The notes under the pieces: model-generated
Seen by the model: only the letters and a program-made list of their open reading frames with translations
What the model was told of the DNA's origin: nothing
Databases searched by the model: none
Part shown: positions 41,265-50,107 of the stretch, piece by piece
Numbering within the stretch: position 1 is the first letter of the stretch
Layout of the letters: every line of letters starts with the position of its first letter
Position numbers and translations under genes: made by a program
Source: Pseudomonas sp. MWU16-30317
GTDB taxonomy: Bacteria; Pseudomonadota; Gammaproteobacteria; Pseudomonadales; Pseudomonadaceae
Length of the DNA: 64,000 nucleotides
Assembly: GCF_020515695.1 (NCBI RefSeq)
Contig: NZ_JAIWJA010000008.1
Span: 124,001-188,000, forward strand
Direction of reading: 5' to 3'

Positions 41265-42491
41265 TTAGCCAGCTTGAGCCACCAGGCGATTGCTGACATT
41301 GCGCCCCAGCACCAGCACCGTGACAAACCCGCAGCCCACCAGGGCCGTGGCCAGGCTCATCAATACCGAGGTGCCCAGGCGGTCGACGATCTGCCCGCCA
41401 AAGAACGAGCCCAGCGCAATGATCACCTGAAACAAGCCGACGAACATCGGCATACCGCGTTCGACATCCTTGGGCGCCACAACGAACATCCAGATGCTGG
41501 AGCATGCCGGGAAGGCGCCGAAGGCGAAGCCCCACAGCGCGATCAGCATCGCCGCGCCGGTCATGCCAGTGGCGAAGTAGGGGAACAGCAGGGTGCTGGC
41601 GCCGATCATCGCCGCCACCAGCAACAGGGTGTGACGCACGCTGCGATTGGCGGCGAATCCGGCGAAAATATTGCCTGCGACCCCGGCCACGCCATAGAGC
41701 AGCAGCAGCGAGCTGATCGTCGGCCCATCGAAGCCGGCACTGTGTTTGAAGAACGGCGCCACATAGGTGTATGCCGCAAAGTGCGCCAGGCCGATCAGCA
41801 ATACCGCGATCAAGCCCACCCGCGCTTGCGGATTGATGAACAAGGCCGGCAGGTCGCTGATGCGAATGGCTTTGTCGGGGTTGAGCCGCGGCAGCAGGAA
41901 GATCTGCGCCACCAGTACCGGTATGCCCACCAGTGCGGTCACCAGAAACGTCATGCGCCAGCCCATCAGGCCGCTCAGCCAAGTGCCGACGGGCACGCCC
42001 AGCACGGTGGCCAGGGTCACGCCGACCATGATGATCGAGGTCGCCTGAGCCACACCCACGCCCTTCGGGGCCAGGCGGCTGCTCAGCGCAATGGCCGTCG
42101 CCCAGAAACCGCCGATGCTGATGCCCAGCAGCACGCGGCCGAACAGCAGCAGGTTGAAGTCGCTGGCGTAGGCCACGACCGTGTTGGCGATGATCATGAT
42201 CAGCGTCAGGCCGATCAGCAGATAGCGACGGTCCATGGCGCCGATACCCACCGACAGCAACGGCGCGGCGAGGGCGGCCATGATGCCTGGCAGGGTCACC
42301 ATCAAGCCGGCGTGGCCGGCACTGATGCCCAGGTCACTGGCCACATCGTTGAGCACGCCCACCGGCAGAAATTCACTGGTCACCAGGGCGAAGGCACCTA
42401 CGGCGACCGAGAGAATCGCCAGCCACTGCTGTTTGACGCTCTGTTGATTATGTTCGGGAAGGCCGCTGCGGGCCTGGCTTGCGCTTGGCAT
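41265..42491 (-). CDS. MFS exporter, DHA1 family
   Basis: The product is 408 residues from the ATG at 42491, with about 12 membrane helices and DHA1 blocks: V-G-A-F-A-L-V-T-S-E-F-L-P-V-G-V-L (about 27-43), R-V-L-L-G-I-S-I-G-G-F-W-A, and P-V-G-T-W-L-S-G-L-M-G-W-R. It resembles sugar-efflux/bicyclomycin-type exporters such as YdeA. Longer in-frame starts (42612 and 43010) run into the HxlR gene or unstructured sequence and are rejected. Its start is about 190 bp from the HxlR gene stop, and both are on the minus strand, so HxlR control is possible. The substrate is unknown. Confidence 0.86.
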   Translation of the reverse strand: MPSASQARSGLPEHNQQSVKQQWLAILSVAVGAFALVTSEFLPVGVLNDVASDLGISAGHAGLMVTLPGIMAALAAPLLSVGIGAMDRRYLLIGLTLIMIIANTVVAYASDFNLLLFGRVLLGISIGGFWATAIALSSRLAPKGVGVAQATSIIMVGVTLATVLGVPVGTWLSGLMGWRMTFLVTALVGIPVLVAQIFLLPRLNPDKAIRISDLPALFINPQARVGLIAVLLIGLAHFAAYTYVAPFFKHSAGFDGPTISSLLLLYGVAGVAGNIFAGFAANRSVRHTLLLVAAMIGASTLLFPYFATGMTGAAMLIALWGFAFGAFPACSSIWMFVVAPKDVERGMPMFVGLFQVIIALGSFFGGQIVDRLGTSVLMSLATALVGCGFVTVLVLGRNVSNRLVAQAG

Positions 42492-42679
42492 GGTGTTGGA
42501 TTCCAAGGGGGACTGTCGCCTGAGGCAGGCGAGGAAAGCGGGGATAAATCGCAGATGATTATAGGAGTCAGCTTTGGCAACCAGAGAGGCGGGCGTTTCG
42601 ATAGTAATCATCAGTGCAATCGATAAGACACCCTGAGCAGAGCGCCCGCGGCGCGCCGACGGCAGATCGTCGCGACAGA

Positions 42680-43051
42680 CTAAGACAACGTCTTGCGCTC
42701 GGCAAAGATACGGGTCATTTCGGCCATGTGCTCGGTTCCCCAGGTGCACAACGGCACGATCGCCACTGCCAGGCTGCGGCCGAGCGGGGTCAGGGTGTAA
42801 TCGACGCGCGGCGGCACCTCTTTGTAATCGGTGCGCGCCAGCACGCGATCGGCCTCCAGATCCTTTAACGCCTGGATCAGCACCTTGTCGCTGACGCCAG
42901 GGATCAAACGCTTGAGCTCGCCATAGCGGCGCGGGCCGTCGTGCAGGAAAAACAGGACCAGCGGTTTCCACTTGCCCGAGATGATGCGCAGCGTGGCGTC
43001 GAGGCCGCAAGAGAAGCCGCCGGTACCGCAGGTTTGAGTTGGTTCGGTCAT
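42680..43051 (-). CDS. HxlR-family regulator
   Basis: This 123-residue winged-helix protein of the HxlR (MarR-related) family has the signature I-I-S-G-K-W-K-P-L-V-L-F-F-L (about 23-36), then R-Y-G-E-L-K-R-L-I-P-G-V-S-D-K-V-L, and a P-P-R-V-D-Y-T-L-T-P-L-G wing. The N-terminal Cys-containing segment (Q-T-C-G-T-G-G-F-S-C) suggests redox or electrophile sensing, as in QorR-type proteins. It is divergent from an SDR gene. A site with TACTTACC and GGTGCATA arms lies in the gap. Confidence 0.9.
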   Translation of the reverse strand: MTEPTQTCGTGGFSCGLDATLRIISGKWKPLVLFFLHDGPRRYGELKRLIPGVSDKVLIQALKDLEADRVLARTDYKEVPPRVDYTLTPLGRSLAVAIVPLCTWGTEHMAEMTRIFAERKTLS

Positions 43052-43059
43052 TTTATTTA

Positions 43060-43079
43060 TACTTACCAAAAGGTGCATA
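43060..43079. promoter_or_regulatory. Imperfect inverted repeat between hxlR-type and SDR genes
   Basis: TACTTACC-AAAA-GGTGCATA matches a perfect palindrome at 5 of 8 positions per arm. It lies 8 bp before the HxlR start on one side and about 85 bp before the SDR start on the other. HxlR proteins often use TACT/AGTA-type sites. Confidence 0.45.
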
Positions 43080-43164
43080 CTGGTCGATAGGTTATCAGAA
43101 GCGCATGCTGGGCCTCAAGCAAGCAATTCCCTGTTTGCACAGACCCCTACGAAGGATGCACTTC

Positions 43165-43899
43165 ATGACCAGACTCAATGGCAAGACTGCAGTGATCACC
43201 GGCGGCGCAACCGGCATCGGCCTCGCCGCCGCCAAGCGCTTCATCGAGGAAGGCGCGTTCGTGTTCATCTTCGGCCGCCGCCAGGCAGCGCTCGACGCCG
43301 CGCTGGCCGAACTCGGGGCCAATGCCCGCGCGGTGAATGGCTCGGTCTCGGATCAGGCCGACCTCGACCGACTCTTTGCGGCAGTGAAGACCGAGCGCGG
43401 CACCCTCGATATCGTCTTCGCCAATGCTGGCGCGGGCGGCCCGCTGGCGCTAGGCCAGATCACCGCCGAGCACATCGACGAAACCTTCGACACCAATGTC
43501 AAGGGCACCATCTTTACGGTTCAGAAAGCGCTGCCGCTGATGGGCGCGGGCGGTTCGATCATCCTCACCGGTTCGAGCGCCGGCACCACGGGCGCTCCTG
43601 CCTTCAGCACCTACAGTGCGAGCAAGGCCGCTGTGCGCAATTTGGTGCGCTCCTGGGCGGAGGACCTCAAGGGCACCGGCATCCGGGTCAATGTGCTGTC
43701 CCCAGGCCCGACGGCGACCGACCTTGCAAAGGCAGCGCTAGGGGAGGAGGGCATGAAGGTTTTCGCCGCAATGAACCCACTGCAGCGCATGGCCGAGCCT
43801 GATGAAATCGGCGCGGTGGCGGCGTTTCTGGCGTCGTCGGACAGCAGTTTCATGACTGCCAGCGAGGTTGCTGTTGACGGGGGTATCGCGCAGATCTGA
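43165..43899 (+). CDS. SDR-family oxidoreductase
   Basis: This 244-residue classical SDR has G-G-A-T-G-I-G (about 14-20), F-A-N-A-G (a variant of N-N-A-G) and catalytic Ser in G-S-S-A-G-T-T. The Tyr/Lys pair is in Y-S-A-S-K. A ribosome site AAGGA lies eight bases before the ATG at 43165. It is divergent from the HxlR regulator, the common arrangement for an electrophile-inducible SDR or quinone reductase. The substrate is unknown. It ends with D-G-G-I-A-Q-I and has no export signal. Confidence 0.9.
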   Translation: MTRLNGKTAVITGGATGIGLAAAKRFIEEGAFVFIFGRRQAALDAALAELGANARAVNGSVSDQADLDRLFAAVKTERGTLDIVFANAGAGGPLALGQITAEHIDETFDTNVKGTIFTVQKALPLMGAGGSIILTGSSAGTTGAPAFSTYSASKAAVRNLVRSWAEDLKGTGIRVNVLSPGPTATDLAKAALGEEGMKVFAAMNPLQRMAEPDEIGAVAAFLASSDSSFMTASEVAVDGGIAQI

Positions 43900-44020
43900 T
43901 TGGCTGGTCCGACGCTGAATACAACGCCGCGCCAACGGAACTGCCAAGCCCCAGTCACGCTCTGATCCCTGAGCGATCTTGGCTCGTCCCGTAAGCGCAC
44001 CCACTCACCGAGGCACCCGA

Positions 44021-45103
44021 TTGACCGAGCTGAAACGCATCGCGCTATGGATGGCCCTTCTGACACTCGCCGCCTGTAGTTACCAACCGCAGCCATCCGG
44101 CCCTACCCCGGAGCAGGTGCGCGCCAACGTTGCGAAGTTGCTGCCGCCCTCGGCCACCAACCGTCAAGGCTGGGCCGCAGACATCCAGACAGCATTCGAA
44201 ACCCAGGCGCTGGCGCCTACCACCGAAAACCTCTGCTCGGTCATTGCGATCATCGAACAGGAATCCAACTTCCAGGCCGACCCGCAAGTGCCGGGCCTGG
44301 GCCGTATCGCCCGCGAGGAAATCGACCGCCGCGCCGGGCGCCTGCACGTGCCAGGCTTCGTGGTCGATGCCGCCCTGGGTCTCAAGTCACGCACCGGCAA
44401 GACCTATGCGCAACGCATCGACAGCGTGCGCTCCGAGCGCGAGTTGAGCGATGTCTTCGATGACTTCATCGGCATGGCGCCGCTGGGCCAGCAGCTGTTC
44501 GGCAACTTCAACCCAGTGCACACCGGCGGCCCGATGCAGGTAGCAGTCGCCTTTGCTGAGCAGAATGCCAGTGGCTACCCGTACCCCCATGACGGCACGA
44601 TTCGCCAGGAAGTGTTCAGCCGCCGCGGCGGGGTCTATTACGGCAGCATGCACCTGCTCGGCTACCCGACCCATTACCCGCAATCCTTGTACCGTTTCGC
44701 CGATTTCAATGCCGGTCACTACGCCAGTCGCAATGCCGCTTTCCAGGCCGCCCTCAACCGGCTGGTGAAGGCTCGGCTGGCGCTGGATGGCGATCTCGTC
44801 AACTACGACTCCACCACTCCTGGCCAGACCGAACTGGCAGTGCGCTCGCTGGGCTCGCGGCTGAACATGAGCAACAACCAGATCTATCTGGCGTTGAAGA
44901 AGGGCGAGCAACTGGACTTCGAAGACACCGACCTCTATCGCCGCGTGTTCGAGCTGGCGGATCAGGTGGCAGGCCAGCAGCTGCCGCGGGCGATATTACC
45001 GGGCATCACGTTGGAGAGCCCGAAGATCACCCGGCACCTGACCACCGCCTGGTTTGCGCAACGTGTGGACGAGCGGCGGGTGCGATGTGTTGCCCGCTAT
45101 TGA
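44021..45103 (+). CDS. DUF1615 family lipoprotein
   Basis: The protein has 360 residues from a TTG at 44021 with GAGG seven bases upstream; the alternatives are a TTG at 43979 and an ATG at 44048. The signal has a lipobox L-T-L-A-A-C. The mature part has the DUF1615 pattern: I-A-I-I-E-Q-E-S-N-F-Q-A-D-P (about 76-89), a lytic-transglycosylase-like Glu/Gln-Glu-Ser segment, then G-P-M-Q-V-A-V and Y-G-S-M-H-L-L-G-Y. The fold may relate to peptidoglycan-acting proteins, but the function is not established. It ends about 160 bp before the serralysin gene. Confidence 0.82.
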   Translation: MTELKRIALWMALLTLAACSYQPQPSGPTPEQVRANVAKLLPPSATNRQGWAADIQTAFETQALAPTTENLCSVIAIIEQESNFQADPQVPGLGRIAREEIDRRAGRLHVPGFVVDAALGLKSRTGKTYAQRIDSVRSERELSDVFDDFIGMAPLGQQLFGNFNPVHTGGPMQVAVAFAEQNASGYPYPHDGTIRQEVFSRRGGVYYGSMHLLGYPTHYPQSLYRFADFNAGHYASRNAAFQAALNRLVKARLALDGDLVNYDSTTPGQTELAVRSLGSRLNMSNNQIYLALKKGEQLDFEDTDLYRRVFELADQVAGQQLPRAILPGITLESPKITRHLTTAWFAQRVDERRVRCVARY

Positions 45104-45261
45104 GGGCGCGGGGAGGGTAGCCAGTACCCACTCATCGGTTGCCATCACGCGATGCCCGCGCGGCCCTCTAGACTAGGCACAGCTGAGTTTGCCTCGACAC
45201 GCCATGTATTCCCGGTCAGGAACCTGTCGAGGCTGTATTTGTATCCACGAGGGATTCATAG

Positions 45262-46656
45262 ATGTCCAGCCTGCTCGCCACCGCCACAGATCTGTCCGCA
45301 CCCAGCGACGCCTATACCCGCCTTGACGCCTTCCGCCATCTATACGATCGCGGCGAGGGTGCTGTCGACGGCCATCCGTCCTACACCGTCGATGAGGCGG
45401 CTGCCCAGATCGATCGCTACGATCTGGCCTTCCTCGACACCAACCACGACGGCAAGGTCTCGCTGACCTACAGCTTCCTCCAGGCCGCGCCGGCGAACTT
45501 CGACCCCAGCTGGGGCGACTTCATTGCCTTCAACGCGCAGCAGCAAGCCCAGACGCGTCTGGCATTGCAGTCCTGGGCCGACGTCGCCAACCTGACCTTC
45601 ACCGAGTCCAGCAAGGCCGCCGAAGGGCACCTGTCGATGGCCAGCTATTCGGTCTCCCATGGCGAGGCGGCGTTTGCCTATTACCCCTATGGCGGGCAGT
45701 CCTGGTATTGGGTGAGCGACGCCTATCGCGAGAACGCAGACCCGTCCCTCAACAGCTACGGCCGCCAGACGCTGGTCCACGAGATCGGCCACAACCTGGG
45801 CCTGGCGCACCCCAGCGACTACAGCGCCTGGAACGGCGTGCCCAGTTATCAGGACAACGCCGTGTACGCCGAGGACTCGCGCGGCTACAGCGTGATGAGC
45901 TACTGGAGCGAACTCAACACCGATCAATACGACGGCGGCAACTACGCCTCGGCGCCCTTGATGGACGACATCGCCGCCATCCAGCTGCTCTACGGCGCCA
46001 ACGAATCGACCCGCAGCGGCGGCACCATCTATGGCTTCAATTCCAACAGCCACCGCGAAGAGATGACTGCGACGGACTCGCACACACCGTTGATCTTCAG
46101 CATCTGGGACGCCGGCGGGAACGATACCCTGGACTTCTCGGGCTACAGCGCCGAGCAGCACATCAACCTCAACCAGGGCAGCTTCTCCGATGTCGGTGGC
46201 CTGGTGGGCAACGTGTCCATCGCCCAGGGCGTGGATATCGAAAAAGCCATCGGCGGCACAGGCTCCGACCTGATCGTCGGCAACGCGCTGATCAATGATC
46301 TGCGCGGCAATGCCGGCGACGACCTGATCACCGGCGGCGGCGGTGCCGATAAACTGTGGGGCGGGGCGGGTGCGGATACTTTCGTGTATTTCGCTGCCGG
46401 TGATTCCACGGTCGGCGCAGCGGATCGCCTGATGGATTTCGTCAGTGGTCAGGATCGCATCGACCTGTCCGGTTTGCCACTGGGCGCCGATGATCACTTG
46501 CACTTCGTGCGGGCATTCAACGGTGACGACGGCGCCATGCGCCTGCGCGAAGCCAGCTATGGCACCAACCTGACGGTGGATTTGAACGGCGATCGCACTG
46601 CCGATTTCGAAATCCGCATCATCGGTCAGGCGCACCAGGGGGATTTTCTTGTCTAG
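45262..46656 (+). CDS. aprA: Serralysin-type extracellular metalloprotease
   Basis: This 464-residue M10B protease has the zinc motif H-E-I-G-H-N-L-G-L-A-H (His173, Glu174, His177, His183) and the Met-turn V-M-S-Y-W (Met212). RTX calcium-binding nonapeptides (G-G-T-G-S-D-L-I-V, then G-N-A-G-D-D-L-I, G-G-G-G-A-D, G-G-A-G-A-D) lie about residues 330-378. The C-terminus ends in D-F-L-V, a type I secretion signal of serralysins. No N-terminal signal exists, as expected for type I export. It is followed by the inhibitor gene with overlapping ends. The usual aprDEF secretion genes are absent from this window, so export must use an unlinked system. Confidence 0.93.
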   Translation: MSSLLATATDLSAPSDAYTRLDAFRHLYDRGEGAVDGHPSYTVDEAAAQIDRYDLAFLDTNHDGKVSLTYSFLQAAPANFDPSWGDFIAFNAQQQAQTRLALQSWADVANLTFTESSKAAEGHLSMASYSVSHGEAAFAYYPYGGQSWYWVSDAYRENADPSLNSYGRQTLVHEIGHNLGLAHPSDYSAWNGVPSYQDNAVYAEDSRGYSVMSYWSELNTDQYDGGNYASAPLMDDIAAIQLLYGANESTRSGGTIYGFNSNSHREEMTATDSHTPLIFSIWDAGGNDTLDFSGYSAEQHINLNQGSFSDVGGLVGNVSIAQGVDIEKAIGGTGSDLIVGNALINDLRGNAGDDLITGGGGADKLWGGAGADTFVYFAAGDSTVGAADRLMDFVSGQDRIDLSGLPLGADDHLHFVRAFNGDDGAMRLREASYGTNLTVDLNGDRTADFEIRIIGQAHQGDFLV

Positions 46657-47008
46657 GCCTGTGGCCGCGATGCTGTTGGCTTTTGGGGTCAGCGGCGTGG
46701 CGCTGGCGGATTCGCAGGTGCTACCCAGAGCCTCGGAGGTGGCCGGGCGCTGGCAGGCCAAGTCTCAAGCAGGGGCGAATTGTTCGTTTGAGCTGCAGGA
46801 AAAAGATCGTGCAGTGCTCGACCCGCAGCACTGCCTGACGTCGATCCTGGGCTTTGTCGCTAACTCCTGGCTGGTGCAGCCTGACGGCATCGTGATAGCC
46901 GGCGCAGGCCTGGCGATGCCGATGCTGTTCAGCCGTCGCGATGCCGGTCGCTACAGTGCCCGGAGTAAAGCGGGCGTTACGCTGTGGATCGAGCGTGGCG
47001 ATTACTGA
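46649..47008 (+). CDS. aprI: Serralysin inhibitor (AprI/Inh family)
   Basis: A 119-residue product starts at the TTG at 46649 and overlaps the protease stop (TAG 46654-46656) by 8 bp, so translation is likely coupled. A signal peptide (V-A-A-M-L-L-A-F-G-V-S-G-V-A-L-A) is followed by D-S-Q. The Inh fold is supported by S-E-V-A-G-R-W and two Cys residues (C-S-F-E-L and Q-H-C-L) that would form the family disulfide. Inh proteins stay in the periplasm and protect the cell from leaked protease. Starts at 46661 (GTG) and 46670 (ATG) are possible. The short tail G-D-Y fits the family. Confidence 0.86.
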   Translation: MSRPVAAMLLAFGVSGVALADSQVLPRASEVAGRWQAKSQAGANCSFELQEKDRAVLDPQHCLTSILGFVANSWLVQPDGIVIAGAGLAMPMLFSRRDAGRYSARSKAGVTLWIERGDY

Positions 47009-47129
47009 GTTCCGAACGATCGGCGTAAACCTGAGCGGTTGAGCCGTTCGTCTCGGGCCATTTCCTCTGTCTCCACCTGCATTGGGCTCGAGACGAGGTG
47101 GCCATAGCGCATCCCGACCGGATCTTATC

Positions 47130-47148
47130 GAGAATGATTTTTGATCAT
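47130..47148. promoter_or_regulatory. Possible Fur box before the fec-type operon
   Basis: GAGAATGATTTTTGATCAT resembles the Fur consensus (GATAATGATAATCATTATC), with strong agreement in the first nine bases and poor agreement in the centre and right arm. It lies 78 bp before the binding-protein start, a proper position for iron repression. Confidence 0.4.
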
Positions 47149-47225
47149 CCAGTCACACTATGAAATAGTACCCGCCGTTTTTGCGCGCCCGGCTCGTTCG
47201 GGCCTTCCAACGCTGGGGTCATGTC

Positions 47226-48146
47226 ATGCGTATTTCTCGTCTCACTCAGGGCCTGATGGCTTGTCTGCTCATCGCGTGTTCTACCGTTCTGCGCGCTGCA
47301 CCCATCGACATCAATGACGGTCAGCACAGCGTCCATTTGCCGGCGGCGCCACAGCGTGTGGTGGTGCTGGAGTTTTCATTTCTCGACAGCTTGGCCGCAG
47401 TGGGCGTGACCCCGGTGGGGGCGGCCGACGATGGCGATGCCAAGCGCGTGCTGCCGCGGGTACGCGAGGCCATCGGGCAGTGGCGTTCGGTGGGGCTGCG
47501 CTCGCAACCCAGCATTGAAGAGATCGCGCGCCTCAAGCCTGACCTGATCATCGCCGACCTGAACCGCCATCAAGCCCTGTACAAGGACTTGTCGAGCATT
47601 GCGCCGACCCTGTTGCTGCCGTCTCGGGGCGAGGATTATGCAGGCAGTCTTGCCTCTGCCGAGTTGATCGGTAAAGCGCTGGGCAAGCCAGAGCAGATGG
47701 CGGCGCGAATCGCCCAGAACCGCGCGCATCTCAAGGAAATCGCCCAGCAGATTCCCGGCGGCGCCGTGGTGCTGTTCGGCGTTGCACGGGAAGACAGCTT
47801 CTCGGTGCACGGGCCGCATTCCTACGCCGGCAGTGTGCTGCAGGCCATCGGCCTGAAGGTCCCAGAAGTACGCGCCAATGCGGCACCTACCGAGTTCGTC
47901 AGCCTCGAGCAGCTCCTGGCCCTCAACCCGGCCTGGCTGTTGGTGGGGCATTACCGGCATCCGAGCATCGTCGATGGCTGGAGCAAGCAGCCCCTGTGGC
48001 AGGTCTTGAGCGCGGTGCAGCACCAGCAGGTCGCTGAAGTGGATGGCGACACCTGGGCGCGCAACCGTGGCGTCATGGCCTCCGAACAGATTGCGGAAGA
48101 CACCCTGGCGATCCTCAAGGGCGGCAAAGCCGTGCAGAGCCAGTAA
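47226..48146 (+). CDS. fecB: Ferric-citrate-type periplasmic binding protein
   Basis: The product is 306 residues from the ATG at 47226, with a signal peptide ending near L-R-A-A-P. It has the Fe-siderophore binding-protein layout: P-Q-R-V-V-V-L-E-F-S-F-L-D (about 41-53), S-I-E-E-I-A-R-L-K-P-D-L-I near residues 95-107, and a late D-G-D-T-W-A-R-N-R-G. It is followed by two permeases and an ATPase with spacings of 2, -4 and 4 bp. The order B-C-D-E and permease sequences resemble the ferric citrate system. The outer receptor and sigma/anti-sigma genes (fecA, fecI, fecR) are not in the window. Confidence 0.85.
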   Translation: MRISRLTQGLMACLLIACSTVLRAAPIDINDGQHSVHLPAAPQRVVVLEFSFLDSLAAVGVTPVGAADDGDAKRVLPRVREAIGQWRSVGLRSQPSIEEIARLKPDLIIADLNRHQALYKDLSSIAPTLLLPSRGEDYAGSLASAELIGKALGKPEQMAARIAQNRAHLKEIAQQIPGGAVVLFGVAREDSFSVHGPHSYAGSVLQAIGLKVPEVRANAAPTEFVSLEQLLALNPAWLLVGHYRHPSIVDGWSKQPLWQVLSAVQHQQVAEVDGDTWARNRGVMASEQIAEDTLAILKGGKAVQSQ

Positions 48147-48148
48147 GC

Positions 48149-49138
48149 ATGCGACGAGTGTATTGGACCGCGCTGGCCGTGCTGATCGGCGCGGCGTTGT
48201 TCTGGCTGTCGCTCTCCAGTTGGTCGCCGTTCCCCATCAGTCACGCAGACGCCTGGAATGGCCTGGTGCATCAGGGCAAAGTGGGCGGCAACATGGCCTA
48301 CATCGTCGCGCAGCTGCGCGTGCCCCGTGCCCTGTGCGCGGCGCTGGTGGGGGGCTGTCTGGGGCTGGCCGGGGCGTTGATGCAGGGCATTACCCGCAAC
48401 CGCCTGGCGTCGCCGTCACTGTTTGGCGTCACCGCTGGCGCTGCGTTGGGGCTGGCATTGTTTTCCACCGGTCTGGTGGCACTGCCGTTTGCCGGTGGCG
48501 CGTTGCTCATGACGTGCCTGGGCGGTGCGCTGGCCTGGGTGACGGTGTTCAGCCTGGGCGGTGCCTGGTCGTCGGCCAACGCTCAAGGGCGGCTGGTGCT
48601 GGCGGGTGTCGCAGTGGCGGCCTTGTGCGCCGCGTTGACGCGCCTGACGGTCATTCTGGTAGAAGCCCAGGCGCAGAGCGTGCTCAATTGGCTAGCCGGA
48701 TCGTTGGCCAACGTCGGCCAGGCGCAGTTGCAGCTGCTCTGGCCGTGCACCTTGATCGGCGCTGCATGGGCATTTTACTGCTCGCCAAAACTCAACCTCA
48801 TCAACCTGGGTGAAGACGCCGCGCGCTCGCTGGGGGTGGGCATCACCCGTCTGCGCCTGCAGGTGTTCGTGGTCAGCCTGTTGCTGGTCGGCGCCAGTGT
48901 CTGCGCGGTCGGCCCCATTGGTTTCGTCGGCTTGATCGCACCGAATATCGCGCGCCAAGGGCTGGGCAATGACTATCGCTGGTTGGTCCCCTTGAGCGCG
49001 ATCCTCGGTGCGGTCATCGTGCTGGCCGCCGACCTGATCAGCCGTGCCGTGGCCTTCCCGGTGGAAACGCCGGCCGGCGTGGTGACGGCCTTGATCGGTG
49101 CGCCGTTTTTCCTGTTTCTGGCCAGGCGCGCGCTATGA
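48149..49138 (+). CDS. fecC: FecC-type iron(III) import permease
   Basis: This 329-residue permease has about nine membrane helices and the FecCD motifs. These are G-G-C-L-G-L-A-G-A-L-M-Q-G-I-T-R-N-R-L-A-S-P (about 65-86), N-W-L-A-G-S-L, then the cytoplasmic EAA-like loop R-S-L-G-V-G-I-T-R-L-R, and G-P-I-G-F-V-G-L-I-A-P-N. It starts 2 bp after fecB and its end overlaps fecD by 4 bp (ATGA). The sequence is closer to FecC than to FecD, as expected for the first permease gene. It forms the inner-membrane channel with FecD and the ATPase FecE. Confidence 0.86.
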   Translation: MRRVYWTALAVLIGAALFWLSLSSWSPFPISHADAWNGLVHQGKVGGNMAYIVAQLRVPRALCAALVGGCLGLAGALMQGITRNRLASPSLFGVTAGAALGLALFSTGLVALPFAGGALLMTCLGGALAWVTVFSLGGAWSSANAQGRLVLAGVAVAALCAALTRLTVILVEAQAQSVLNWLAGSLANVGQAQLQLLWPCTLIGAAWAFYCSPKLNLINLGEDAARSLGVGITRLRLQVFVVSLLLVGASVCAVGPIGFVGLIAPNIARQGLGNDYRWLVPLSAILGAVIVLAADLISRAVAFPVETPAGVVTALIGAPFFLFLARRAL

Positions 49139-50103
49139 CCCAGCCCCGTATTCGATTAGTGCTGTTACTGGCGCTGGTACTGCTGGCTACGTGGTTGAGC
49201 CTCAGTGCTGGGACGTCCTGGTTGGCGCCCGGTACAGTGCTGCAGCGGCTGCTGGCTCACGACGCGCTGGATTTTGAGGTCTGGAACCACCGGCTGCCGC
49301 GCAGCCTGATTGCCCTGTTGGTCGGCAGTGCGTTCGGCCTGGCGGGGGCTATCGTGCAGGGCGTCATCCGCAACCCGCTGGCCTCGCCGGAAATCCTCGG
49401 CGTGACGCAAGGCGCGGGGCTGGCGCTGACCGTGGCGATCATCACCTGGCCACAACTGCCGCTGGCCGGCGTGCCATGGATCGCCTGCCTGGGCGGCGCC
49501 GCGGGTGCGCTGCTGCTCGCCCTTTACAACACCGGGCTGAGTTTTTCTGGCGCGCGGTTTGCGCTGTCCGGTGTGGCGATCGCCGTCACCCTGTCCAGCG
49601 TGACCGAGTTTTTGATTCTCTCGCATCCGCTGGACATCAACACCGCGTTGCTTGCCCTGACCGGCAGCCTGTGGAGCCGCAGCTGGCATCACGTGGCCCT
49701 GGCATTGCCGTTTCTGCTGTTGATACCGGCCGGCCTGTGCCTGGCCAAACCGCTGAACCTGATCGCCCTCGGCGATGAGTCGGCGCACAGCCTGGGTACC
49801 GCGCTGGGCCCTACGCGCCTGGCTGCGATGGTGTGTGCGGTGCTGTTGACCAGCCTGGGCGTTGGCATCATCGGCCCCATCGGTTTTATCGGCCTAGTCG
49901 CGCCGCACATGGCGCGTCGGTTGGTGGGCGGGCACCATCAGTTTCTACTGCCGGGCGCGATGTTGATCGGCGCCTTGCTGCTGGTGCTGGCCGACACCCT
50001 GGGCCGCACCCTGATTGCACCCAGCGAAATTCCCGCTGGCATCCTCACCGCGGTGATTGGTGCGCCGTATTTTCTCTGGTTGCTGGCCAGGTTCAAGGGT
50101 TGA
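49135..50103 (+). CDS. fecD: FecD-type iron(III) import permease
   Basis: This 322-residue partner permease carries G-S-A-F-G-L-A-G-A-I-V-Q-G-V-I-R-N-P-L-A-S-P-E-I-L-G (about 63-87), then L-T-G-S-L-W-S-R-S-W, which is typical of FecD. It also has A-L-G-D-E-S-A-H-S-L-G-T-A-L-G and G-P-I-G-F-I-G-L-V-A-P-H-M-A-R. It overlaps fecC by 4 bp and is followed by fecE after a 4-bp gap. All membrane segments are present and the length is normal. The pair FecC/FecD would transport ferric dicitrate. Confidence 0.86.
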   Translation: MTQPRIRLVLLLALVLLATWLSLSAGTSWLAPGTVLQRLLAHDALDFEVWNHRLPRSLIALLVGSAFGLAGAIVQGVIRNPLASPEILGVTQGAGLALTVAIITWPQLPLAGVPWIACLGGAAGALLLALYNTGLSFSGARFALSGVAIAVTLSSVTEFLILSHPLDINTALLALTGSLWSRSWHHVALALPFLLLIPAGLCLAKPLNLIALGDESAHSLGTALGPTRLAAMVCAVLLTSLGVGIIGPIGFIGLVAPHMARRLVGGHHQFLLPGAMLIGALLLVLADTLGRTLIAPSEIPAGILTAVIGAPYFLWLLARFKG

Positions 50104-50107
50104 TCAC

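Noticed and set aside
45436..45470. EF-hand/dockerin-like loop D-T-N-H-D-G-K-V-S-L in the protease N-terminal part
   Set aside because: Single loop without flanking helices at a variable position of the serralysin family; chance match is more likely.
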